Virus record (IMG/VR): IMGVR_UViG_3300025872_000300
Coordinates: 1 to 24,046 of that record
Strand: one strand, 5' to 3'
DNA: 24,046 nucleotides
Source of the DNA: a virus
The translations under genes were made by a program, and so were the position numbers. The notes below the pieces were generated by a model. It was not told the DNA's origin. It was given only the letters and a program-made list of their open reading frames with translations, and did no database searches. Shown in pieces: positions 7,323 through 13,573 of this stretch (position 1 is the stretch's first letter; every line of letters starts with the position of its first letter).

Positions 7323-8225
7323 ATGGTTCCCATGGACAAGCGGCAGATGAGGCTCTCGGCGTCTTTCGAGAAGAAGGCGGCAGGCGTCTACACCTTCACG
7401 GGCTCGACCGATACCGTCGACCGCGTGGGTGACGTCGTCGAGCAGAACTGGGACCTTGACAACTACAAGAAGAACCCGGTCCTGCTTTACGCGCACGACT
7501 ACAGCCAACTGCCGATCGGACGCACCAACCCGTACATGGACGGCGGGAAGTTGAAGTTCGACGTCGAGTTCGTGCCGAAGGAGATTTATCCATTCGCCGG
7601 CACGGTCGAGGCGATGGTCGAGCTCGGCTTCCTCAACGCCGTCTCGGTCGGCTTCAAGCCGCTCGACATGGACGGCACGCGCATCAAGCGCAGCGAGCTG
7701 CTCGAGCTTTCGATCGTTCCGATCCCGGCGAACGCCGAGGCGCTGATCGAGCGCAAAGGCATGGGGATGCGCCCGATCTACCGTACAGACTTGGACTACG
7801 CCGCGAAGATGACGGCGGCTCGCATCGACGAGGCCGTGAATGCGTGGTTCAAGAAGGCCGACAGCGAGGAAGATATGGACGACGAGCCGAAGAAGAAGAG
7901 TCTTGAAGAACTCGTTCCGATGATCGACGCGGCGATCGCGCAAGCGAAGGCTGGGGAGATCGACGCAGTCGTCGAGTCCCTCACCGCGATCAACACGATG
8001 GTTGCGCTCCTCCTCCAAGAACAGGAGCAGGAGGAAGGCGTCGGCGGTCCCGAGCGTCCAACTGCCAATGACCCGGGCGCTGGCGAAGACGCTCCACCCA
8101 GATCCATCGACGAGGAGATGACGAAGTCCGTGCTCGCCGAACTCCAACTCATGCACATTGAAAAGGTCCTGTCGGATCCTGCCGCAGTGGCAAAGGTCTT
8201 GCAGGGCATCAAAACTCCCAACTGA
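7323..8225 (+). CDS. HK97-family prohead protease with acidic C-terminal extension
   Basis: This 300-residue protein matures the capsid by cleaving scaffold segments inside the prohead. The protease domain (about 10-150) shows the S78/U35 pattern: ADTxDRxGDVVE-like TVDRVGDVVE (31-40), the catalytic His in LLYAHDY (H58), the catalytic Ser in LNAVSVGFKP (S108), and the ELLELSIVPIPANAEA segment (125-140) supplying the acidic residue. Residues about 160-300 are a second, acidic and helical region unlike the compact protease alone; it may serve as an assembly scaffold. GAGGG (7311-7315) lies 7 nt before ATG 7323, favouring it over the ATG at 7332. There is a 17 nt gap after the portal gene. An internal in-frame start at 7875 is listed separately. 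Confidence 0.93.
   Translation: MVPMDKRQMRLSASFEKKAAGVYTFTGSTDTVDRVGDVVEQNWDLDNYKKNPVLLYAHDYSQLPIGRTNPYMDGGKLKFDVEFVPKEIYPFAGTVEAMVELGFLNAVSVGFKPLDMDGTRIKRSELLELSIVPIPANAEALIERKGMGMRPIYRTDLDYAAKMTAARIDEAVNAWFKKADSEEDMDDEPKKKSLEELVPMIDAAIAQAKAGEIDAVVESLTAINTMVALLLQEQEQEEGVGGPERPTANDPGAGEDAPPRSIDEEMTKSVLAELQLMHIEKVLSDPAAVAKVLQGIKTPN
7875..8225 (+). CDS. Possible nested scaffold protein from an internal start in the protease gene
   Basis: An ATG at 7875-7877 is in frame with the protease and is preceded by GAGGAAG (7866-7872), giving GAGG at 5 nt spacing. Initiation there would yield a 116-residue acidic, helical protein starting MDDEPKKKSLEELVPM and ending QGIKTPN, without the protease domain. 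Lambda uses the same logic, with scaffold Nu3 made from an internal start inside the protease gene C. The window contains no separate scaffold gene between portal and capsid, and the capsid N-terminal delta-like region looks short, so an additional scaffold source would make sense. This is an inference from a start signal and composition; a chance GAGG is possible. Confidence 0.35.
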   Translation: MDDEPKKKSLEELVPMIDAAIAQAKAGEIDAVVESLTAINTMVALLLQEQEQEEGVGGPERPTANDPGAGEDAPPRSIDEEMTKSVLAELQLMHIEKVLSDPAAVAKVLQGIKTPN

Positions 8226-8226
8226 A

Positions 8227-8233
8227 ATAGGAG
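8227..8233 (+). promoter_or_regulatory. Strong ribosome binding site of the major capsid gene
   Basis: ATAGGAG lies 6 nt before the ATG at 8240 and fixes this start over the TTG at 8234. It is one of the two clearest Shine-Dalgarno sequences in the window, matching the need for several hundred capsid subunits per particle. Confidence 0.8.
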
Positions 8234-8239
8234 TTGACC

Positions 8240-9442
8240 ATGACCGACCATGTGAAGCAGATCGTCGAAGGCGTCCGCCCGATGATCGAAGTGGTCGACG
8301 CGAAGGCCAAGCAGCTTGAGGCCCGTGTCGACGAACTCAGCAGCCAGATGCGCAGCCGCTCGAGCCTCCCCGGTGTCGAGCCGAAGAAGTTCTCGATGTG
8401 CAAGTTGATCAACGCGATCTGCACGAACGACTTCTCCAGCGCCGGATACGAGCTCGAAGTCACGACCGAGATGCGCAAGAAGGCGTTGTCCTTCGGCACG
8501 GCCGCGTCGGGCGGCTACCTCGTTCCGGACGAAGTGCGCAGCGACCTGCTCACGTCGTTCCCGCGCGCGAACAACGTTCTGTTCAACACGAACGTCCTTC
8601 GCATCACGTCGGCGGGTGGCGCTCCGATTCGCATCCCGCGCATCTCGGCGGGTGTGTCGGGCGGCTGGATCGGTGAAAACGGCACGGCAGGCACCTCGCC
8701 CAACGCTGCCGCGGATCAGACCTACGCCGAAATCACGCTCTCGCCGAAGCGTTCGTTCGCCGCGACCATCATGTCGAACACGCTGATCCGTCGCGACGCC
8801 GCGTCGGCCGAAGCCATCGTTCGCGCGGACCTCTCGGCCGCCGTGATGGAAACCATGGACGCGGGTTACCTCGTCGGCTCGGGCACCGCTCCGGCCCCGA
8901 CGGGCATCTCGAACGCTTCCGGCGTTTCGTCGGTGACGGGCTCCGGCTCGGATACCGCCGTGAACATGCAGAAGCTTTGGGAAGCTTTGCAGACCGTGGA
9001 AACGCAGAAGGGCTCCGTCGAAGGCTGCATCTGGGTCATGCATCCCAAGACGTGGTACTACATGCTCTCGGCTTCGTTCCAGCCTTCGGCTGGCGCTGCG
9101 ACCAACACCGCGACGTTGATCTACAACGCTCCGGCTGGCAACAGCACGGCGATCGCTGGCTTCAACCAACTCGGTCAGAAGACGCTGCTTGGCCTCCCGG
9201 TGTACCTCACGACAAACATCGCGGTCACCGCTGGAACCCCGGACACGTCGACGATCCTACTGTACAACCCGCAGAACACGATCTACGCCGAGTTCGGACC
9301 GATGGAAATCCTCGTGACGAACGCCGGCTACACCCTCGGCCTGCAGGATCAGACGATGATCCGCGTGGTCCAGGAGGTCGACTTCGGCGTCCGTCAGGCC
9401 GCTCAGGTCGTGAAGATCACTGGCGTCTACGCCGGGCCTTGA
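8240..9442 (+). CDS. Major capsid protein (HK97 gp5 fold)
   Basis: A 400-residue shell protein of the HK97 fold. The N-terminal 70 or so residues (helical, including VDAKAKQLEARVDELSSQM) form a delta/scaffold-like segment likely removed by the protease. The mature part begins near the RKKALSFGTAASGGYLVPDE motif (about 82-101), the classic start of PF05065-type capsids. It continues with the GGWIGENG strand, a SPKRSFAATIMSNTLIRR spine-helix region, the ETMDAGYLVGSGTAPAPTGI segment and the C-terminal FGVRQAAQVVKITGV. These features are standard and the length is normal. The cleavage site itself cannot be fixed by eye. It follows the protease after 14 nt and is followed by the connector gene after 3 nt. 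Confidence 0.96.
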   Translation: MTDHVKQIVEGVRPMIEVVDAKAKQLEARVDELSSQMRSRSSLPGVEPKKFSMCKLINAICTNDFSSAGYELEVTTEMRKKALSFGTAASGGYLVPDEVRSDLLTSFPRANNVLFNTNVLRITSAGGAPIRIPRISAGVSGGWIGENGTAGTSPNAAADQTYAEITLSPKRSFAATIMSNTLIRRDAASAEAIVRADLSAAVMETMDAGYLVGSGTAPAPTGISNASGVSSVTGSGSDTAVNMQKLWEALQTVETQKGSVEGCIWVMHPKTWYYMLSASFQPSAGAATNTATLIYNAPAGNSTAIAGFNQLGQKTLLGLPVYLTTNIAVTAGTPDTSTILLYNPQNTIYAEFGPMEILVTNAGYTLGLQDQTMIRVVQEVDFGVRQAAQVVKITGVYAGP

Positions 9443-9445
9443 CCT

Positions 9446-10045
9446 ATGGACCTGACCACGGCGGCACGTGTTGCGACGTTGGTTGTGCCGGGGGAGACCG
9501 CTCCCTCGGCATTCAACACCGTCATCGGTCAGGTCATCACGGCGGTGTCCGCAGCCGCCGAACGGTACCTCGGGAGGTACGCGCAAACGACCTCCCGAAC
9601 CGAGTACCTCACGGTGCAGCCGGGGAAGCGCGTGTATCGCTTGCGCGCTTTCCCGGTCACCACTCTCACATCGGTGTACCTCGATGCCGACCAGGCGTTC
9701 GGGAACGACACCGCGCTGACGTCGGAGGACTACTACAACCCGACGTATGCGGCCGACGGCACGTTCACGCTGAAGTGGTATCCGACCGTCGACGACACGG
9801 CCGCACCGAACGCCATGAAGATCACCTACACGGGTGGAATGGGCACTACGACCGCCAACTTCATCAGCGGTTTCCCCGACATCGCGCACGCCATCGACCT
9901 TCAGTGCGCGCACATCTACCACACGCGCAACTACGCAGGCACGCTCTCGCAGAGCGGCGACAGCGGCTCGGTGTCGATCCAAACGGTCGACTGGTTGCCC
10001 GAAGTTAAGGCCACGCTCGACCGCTATCGGGTCAGGGCGCTGTGA
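9446..10045 (+). CDS. Head-tail connector / adaptor protein (gp6-like)
   Basis: A 199-residue protein directly after the capsid gene, the standard place for the adaptor ring that sits under the portal. The N-terminal half is helical (ATLVVPGETAPSAFNTVIGQVITAVSAAAERYLGR), like HK97 gp6/SPP1 gp15 adaptors. It is followed by a beta segment with TEYLTVQPGKRVYRLRAFPVTTLTSVYLD and DEDYYNP-like SEDYYNPTY, a pattern common in these proteins, and a C-terminal helix PEVKATLDRYRVR. There is no good Shine-Dalgarno, and only 3 nt separate it from the capsid stop, so translation probably depends on coupling. Homology is inferred from pattern and position. The stop overlaps the next start (GTGA). Confidence 0.82.
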   Translation: MDLTTAARVATLVVPGETAPSAFNTVIGQVITAVSAAAERYLGRYAQTTSRTEYLTVQPGKRVYRLRAFPVTTLTSVYLDADQAFGNDTALTSEDYYNPTYAADGTFTLKWYPTVDDTAAPNAMKITYTGGMGTTTANFISGFPDIAHAIDLQCAHIYHTRNYAGTLSQSGDSGSVSIQTVDWLPEVKATLDRYRVRAL

Positions 10046-10605
10046 TCAGTGTTCAGTTTCAAAACGGCGACGCGATCTCGCGCATCATTCGGAACCTCGG
10101 CGAGAAGGCGACGCCTATCGTTCGCCGCGGCTTCCTGCGGATCTCGGGCGAGTTCCTGCTGACGTTCAAGACGACGCGCCTGCGCGGCCGTCCCGGCCTC
10201 GTGCGTCGATCCGGCAACCTCACCCGCCAGTTTGACCAGCGCACCGCCGTCCGCGAGACGGGCGCGACGCTCGGCGAAGTGCGCACCACGATCGGCGTCT
10301 ACGACAAGAAGACCGTGCAGTACGCTCGCGTCCACGAGTTCGGCACGGTGGGTAAAGGCGGTCGGCTGCCCGACATCGTCCCGCGCAAGGCCAAGTTCCT
10401 GCGCTTCCCGGTCCGCGACCCGGGCACGGCGACCCGCCCGAAGGCGCGCTCGTCAAAGATCGTCGCGTGGGTCAGCACGAAGAAGGTCAGCATCGAGCCC
10501 CGCCTAGGCTTCTTCGCGACGTGGGCGAAGTTCACGAAGAGCGAGGTGCCCAAGTTCCTCGAGCGCATCGCCGTCGACCTTGTCAACGAGTCGGTCAAAA
10601 AATGA
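10042..10605 (+). CDS. HK97 gp10-like neck / tail-joining protein
   Basis: A 187-residue basic protein starting at GTG 10042 (GTGA overlap with the connector). The N-terminus forms a helix (GDAISRIIRNLGEKATPIVRRGFLRISGEFL). It is followed by the RSGNLTRQF segment and by the family signature YARVHEFGTVG with the basic strands LRFPVRDP and SIEPRLGFFATWAKF, features seen in HK97 gp10/minor tail-joining proteins that help close the head or attach the tail. The family is usually about 110-150 residues, so this one carries insertions between the EFGT motif and the C-terminal helix. Position between connector and tail terminator agrees. It ends with ATGA overlap onto the next gene. Confidence 0.85.
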   Translation: MISVQFQNGDAISRIIRNLGEKATPIVRRGFLRISGEFLLTFKTTRLRGRPGLVRRSGNLTRQFDQRTAVRETGATLGEVRTTIGVYDKKTVQYARVHEFGTVGKGGRLPDIVPRKAKFLRFPVRDPGTATRPKARSSKIVAWVSTKKVSIEPRLGFFATWAKFTKSEVPKFLERIAVDLVNESVKK

Positions 10606-11318
10606 AGGCGACTCTAACACTCACGAACAACACGGGCACCTCGGTGCCTGCGGGCTACTCCGTCGACGTGGCCCAGCCGACGTCGTTCAACCACGCCACG
10701 CTCGTCACGGCCTTGCGGTCGAAGACGAACGGCTACGACATCCGAGTGCTCGACAGCGACGGCACGCTCGCCGGGCTGTCGTCGATCTCGAACCCGAACA
10801 CCTCGACGTGCCGGCTGATCTTCAATCTGACCAAGGCTCTCGCGTCGGGCGGCGGCTCGTCCGTCTACACCGTCGAGTTCACCGACCTCAGCCGCCTGAT
10901 CAACCCCGCGACGGCGACGGCGGGAGCCACGGTCACGAGCCGCGGCGTCACCCTCACGGCCTCCTGGTCGATCCCGGCGGTCACGCTCCCGGTGCCCGGC
11001 TACCCGTACAGTTTCACCCGAGCCGACGCCGTCGACGAGTTGTCGTACCCGTCGTTCCCGACGACGCGCCGCGCTCGTCGTCACACGAATCCGACGACGA
11101 TCATCGAGGCCGCATGGGTGGCGATCGCCCCGGAAGAGTTCTACGAGATCCGAGCGTTCAACCACGCCTACGGAGGAGGCTCCGGGACGTTCACAGAGGC
11201 CGCTGTGTCGTGGCTTGACGCAGGAACCTACCGAGTACAGCCGAACAGCCTACGGCTCGTCCAGGAGGCGCGGCTGGCCTATCGCGCCAACGTGACCATT
11301 CTGAAGGTGCCGCTATGA
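10602..11318 (+). CDS. Virion-associated beta-rich protein with possible distal-tail-like C-terminus
   Basis: A 238-residue protein starting at ATG 10602 (ATGA overlap; the longer frame upstream is a shadow of the neck gene). Residues 1-105 are beta-rich and Thr/Ser-rich, with NNTGTSVPAGYSVDV and YDIRVLDSDGTLAGL, reminiscent of DUF2341-type beta domains that occur on surface proteins. Residues about 140-238 start with SFPTTRRARRHTNPTT and continue with AWVAIAPEEFYEIRAFN and RLAYRANVTILKV. This layout resembles the end of the protein at 15030-16346, which also has PTTRRRRR followed by a Trp strand and an RVAY-type strand. The usual neck/tail order has no such gene between gp10 and the tail terminator. 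It could be a neck fibre, a head decoration or a tail component; I cannot assign which. Confidence 0.65.
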   Translation: MKATLTLTNNTGTSVPAGYSVDVAQPTSFNHATLVTALRSKTNGYDIRVLDSDGTLAGLSSISNPNTSTCRLIFNLTKALASGGGSSVYTVEFTDLSRLINPATATAGATVTSRGVTLTASWSIPAVTLPVPGYPYSFTRADAVDELSYPSFPTTRRARRHTNPTTIIEAAWVAIAPEEFYEIRAFNHAYGGGSGTFTEAAVSWLDAGTYRVQPNSLRLVQEARLAYRANVTILKVPL

Positions 11319-11782
11319 CGACCGCCTACCGTGAGACCGTGTTGGCCGCCTTGCAAGGCAAGCTCGACGACATCGTCACCGACGCGGGGCGGACGTGGGC
11401 GCAGACGGTCGCGCCGCGCGTCGTGCGCGTCCGGCAGAACGCCGAGGCCCTGCCGCTCGTGCCGACCTGCTACATGGGCACAAAGGACGAGGCGATCGAG
11501 CGCCGCGAGGCCACGTCGAACTACGTCCTGTACGTCAGGTCGCTGACGGTCCTGCTCGAGTACTACGTCCAAGCATGGGACGTCGACCTCGAGTGCTCGA
11601 ACATCGTGCACGACGTCGAGTTGGCCTTGGCTGACTGGACGCTCGGCGGGGTCGTTGACGACATGGCGATCACGGCCGAGCGCACGCTGATGGGCGACCC
11701 CGGACAGCCGCTGTGCGGGGTCGAGTTTACGGTGGTCGTAAGATATCGAACGTCGAGCGCGGATCCGTCCGCCCGACGCTGA
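11315..11782 (+). CDS. Tail terminator / tail completion protein
   Basis: A 155-residue protein beginning at ATG 11315 (ATGA overlap). The N-terminal helix YRETVLAALQGKLDDIV is followed by short beta strands and the central REATSNYVLYVRSLTVLLEYYVQ. A helix LECSNIVHDVELALADW leads into a C-terminal strand CGVEFTVVVRYR. This helix-strand-helix-strand order is typical of lambda gpU/HK97 gp11-type terminators, which form a hexameric ring that stops tail-tube growth and joins to the head. Sequence conservation in the family is low, so fold pattern and position (between neck and tail tube) carry the call. The last residues are disordered and Ser/Ala/Arg-rich. Confidence 0.8.
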   Translation: MTTAYRETVLAALQGKLDDIVTDAGRTWAQTVAPRVVRVRQNAEALPLVPTCYMGTKDEAIERREATSNYVLYVRSLTVLLEYYVQAWDVDLECSNIVHDVELALADWTLGGVVDDMAITAERTLMGDPGQPLCGVEFTVVVRYRTSSADPSARR

Positions 11783-11791
11783 GGCACCTAC

Positions 11792-12757
11792 ATGGCACTG
11801 AACAACGTTCTCCTCGCTCGGCTTGCTCAGATCGGCGTCACCGTCGAATCGACGCGCGGAACCTACAATGCGCCGGGATACACGGACGCGACCACGAACG
11901 ACTACAAGATCCTCGCTCAGAACATCGTCATGACGATCAATCAGACTCGTTATGACCGCGACGTTCAATGGGGCAGCCTCACGAAATACGCGGGTGTTGT
12001 CGGCAAGCAGCCGGTCACGCTGTCGTTCAGCGTCGAGGCTCGGCGCACGAATGCGACCGCGACGGCTGACCAGTGGTTCACGCTGCTCAAGGGATGTGGA
12101 TATAAGGGGACCGGAACTTCCGTTTACGCCCTGACTTCAATCTACGCCGACATGCCGACCCTGTCCTTCGAGGTCGCGCTCGGCGGCCGCGGTATCGGTG
12201 CGAACGCCCGCGGCATGAAGATCAAAGGTGCAGTCGGAAACGTCGTGTGGTCGGGCCAAGTCGGCCAGCCGCTCATGGCGAACTTCACCTTCCAAGGCGT
12301 GCTTGAGGAGGTGGCCGACGTCGCCCTGCGCGACATCACCCACGAGACGGGCGTGCCGCCCGTGTTCCAAGGGATCAACTTCCAGTACGGCGGCGCGGCC
12401 GACGTGGCCGCCACGACCTTCACGTTCGACACGGGCAACGTGCTCGCCGAGCGCGAGTCGATCAATGCCTCGACGGGATGCCTCCACTACGTCATCACCG
12501 ATCGCCGGCCGACCGGAACGATTGACCCCGACCTTGGCCTCGAGGCCGACAACGCCAGCGACTTCTTCGACCACATGACCACGAACGCCGAGAAGCAGCT
12601 CGACTTCGACTTGGCTGGCGTGTGCACGTTCACGGTGCCGAAGGCCCGTTTGACCGCGATCACGGATGGCAACCGCAATGGCATTTTGACCGCCAACATC
12701 ACCTACGAGGCCATCCACACCACGACCGATTCCGAAGTCAGCATCGACTTCGATTGA
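11792..12757 (+). CDS. Major tail tube protein
   Basis: A 321-residue beta-rich protein directly before the tail assembly chaperone, as expected for the tube subunit whose hexameric rings stack into the siphovirus tail. It starts MALNNVLLARLAQIGVTVESTRGTYNAP; VESTxGTxxxP is a common opening of tail tube subunits. Alternating strands follow (KQPVTLSFSVEARR, MPTLSFEVALGG, LMANFTFQGVL), and the C-terminus NGILTANITYEAIHTTTDSEVSIDFD is a typical final strand. GAGG (11781-11784) lies 7 nt before the ATG. It is larger than lambda gpV without its Ig domain; I see no clear Ig-like extra domain, so the additional length seems to be in loops. Confidence 0.86.
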   Translation: MALNNVLLARLAQIGVTVESTRGTYNAPGYTDATTNDYKILAQNIVMTINQTRYDRDVQWGSLTKYAGVVGKQPVTLSFSVEARRTNATATADQWFTLLKGCGYKGTGTSVYALTSIYADMPTLSFEVALGGRGIGANARGMKIKGAVGNVVWSGQVGQPLMANFTFQGVLEEVADVALRDITHETGVPPVFQGINFQYGGAADVAATTFTFDTGNVLAERESINASTGCLHYVITDRRPTGTIDPDLGLEADNASDFFDHMTTNAEKQLDFDLAGVCTFTVPKARLTAITDGNRNGILTANITYEAIHTTTDSEVSIDFD

Positions 12758-12760
12758 TTG

Positions 12761-12768
12761 AAAGGAGG
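12761..12768 (+). promoter_or_regulatory. Strong ribosome binding site of the tail assembly chaperone
   Basis: AAAGGAGG, 8 nt before the GTG at 12777, is the closest match in the window to a consensus Shine-Dalgarno. It decides the use of the weak GTG codon and indicates abundant production of the short chaperone. Confidence 0.8.
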
Positions 12769-12776
12769 GCATCGCC

Positions 12777-13181
12777 GTGCCCATAGCCTTAGATCCTCGC
12801 CGCGAGACGAAATACGTTCTCGCGTGCGACCGGGAACTTCCGACCGAGAAGCAGACCAAGTTCTTCATCCGTCCTCTCACGATCCGGCAGCACGCCGAGT
12901 GGCAGGACTCGATCATGAACTACGACGCCGAAACCAAAGAGGTCAAGACGAACTACTACAGCAATATCCTCACGTTGCTGCGGTTCGGCCTGATCGGGTG
13001 CTCGGAGTTCTTCGATTCCGAGGGCCGAGAGGTGCGCTTCGCGATGCGCAACCAGCAGGTCAGCGACGACTTCCTCGAGCGACTCAGCCCCGAGCATCGT
13101 TACGAGATCGCAACCGCCATCAAGGATTTGAGCACCCCGTCAGAGCGTGACTTGGGGGGCTCATCCTCGGCGCAGCCGTAG
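12777..13181 (+). CDS. Tail assembly chaperone, short form (gpG-like)
   Basis: The zero-frame product is 134 residues from GTG 12777 to TAG 13179-13181. It contains FFIRPLTIRQHAEWQDSIMNYD and a middle region TNYYSNILTLLRFGLIGCSEFFDSEG, then RLSPEHRYEIATAIKDLST near the end, a typical layout for siphovirus tail chaperones that coat the tape measure before the tube polymerises around it. It sits between tail tube and tape measure, the invariant site of the gpG/gpGT pair. The final seven residues (GSSSAQP) after the slip site are specific to the unshifted product. A -1 shift at 13154-13160 would extend it into the long form. Confidence 0.88.
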   Translation: MPIALDPRRETKYVLACDRELPTEKQTKFFIRPLTIRQHAEWQDSIMNYDAETKEVKTNYYSNILTLLRFGLIGCSEFFDSEGREVRFAMRNQQVSDDFLERLSPEHRYEIATAIKDLSTPSERDLGGSSSAQP

Positions 13182-13573
13182 CGGCTGGTGCGCTCGAGCA
13201 AGACTGCCGCAGGTGCATTCATTCCGAGCAGCTCCGACGTCAGTGGGGCTGCGACGGACCCGCTCCCGTTCCGTTTGCCTACTTGACTTGCGAGCGCTGC
13301 TTCGGTCGCGACAAGACGTGCGACCTCTGCAAAGGTGATCCGAAGGGCAGGCCGCATCGGGTCTGCCCGAATCGCACCCCGAACCCATCGGTCAACCTCG
13401 CTCTCAACATGCACGGCATGCTCGAAAGCGCGGGCTGCCTACCCGTTGAAGGCGGCATAATGGAGCAGACTCAAGCGTGGCTCGTGTCGATGCAGGTCAT
13501 CGGCAGCGAACACGCGAAGCATCGGGAAACCCAATGGGAAATGACTCAATCCTCCAAGTCGTCATCAAGGTAA
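12777..13573 (+). CDS. Tail assembly chaperone, frameshifted long form (gpGT-like)
   Basis: Reading codons from 12777 to 13160 (128 residues) and then slipping back one base gives a further 137 residues to TAA 13571-13573, 265 in all. The -1 frame is open without interruption from 13151, after TGA at 13148-13150, and lacks a convincing independent start. The extension begins LILGAAVAAGALEQDCRRC and carries several cysteines (CRRC, and C-x2-C-x6-C-x2-C around CERCFGRDKTCDLC, plus a CPN). It ends with LPVEGGIMEQTQAWLVSMQVI, a pattern I associate with the T-part of tail chaperones in many phages. The extension probably contacts the tube or tape measure while the G part binds the tape. It overlaps the tape measure gene by 40 nt. 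Confidence 0.82.
13154..13160 (+). promoter_or_regulatory. -1 ribosomal frameshift slippery site GGGGGGC
   Basis: In the zero frame the codons are TTG GGG GGC, so the heptamer G-GGG-GGC fits X-XXY-YYZ. Both the P-site and A-site tRNAs can re-pair after a one-base backward slip. The zero-frame stop is only 18 nt downstream and the -1 frame is open for 137 codons. Confidence 0.82.
13170..13193 (+). promoter_or_regulatory. Stem-loop likely stimulating the frameshift
   Basis: CAGCCG (13173-13178) pairs perfectly with CGGCTG (13182-13187) around a 3 nt loop TAG, which is the zero-frame stop codon. GCG (13170-13172) and CGC (13191-13193) can add three pairs below a GTG bulge. The structure begins 9-12 nt after the slip site, close to the usual spacer for -1 frameshift stimulators. 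Confidence 0.65.

Noticed and set aside
8231-8239. TTG at 8234 as capsid start
   Set aside because: It is too close to the GGAG ribosome binding site; ATG 8240 has the correct spacing.
9257-9982. Minus-strand gene opposite the connector
   Set aside because: Arg/Val-rich antisense shadow with no start signal or motif; the + strand genes there are well supported.
13283-13573. Independent gene starting at TTG 13283
   Set aside because: No ribosome binding site; the frame is open and protein-like upstream to 13151, where the slippery heptamer lies, so it is the frameshift extension.
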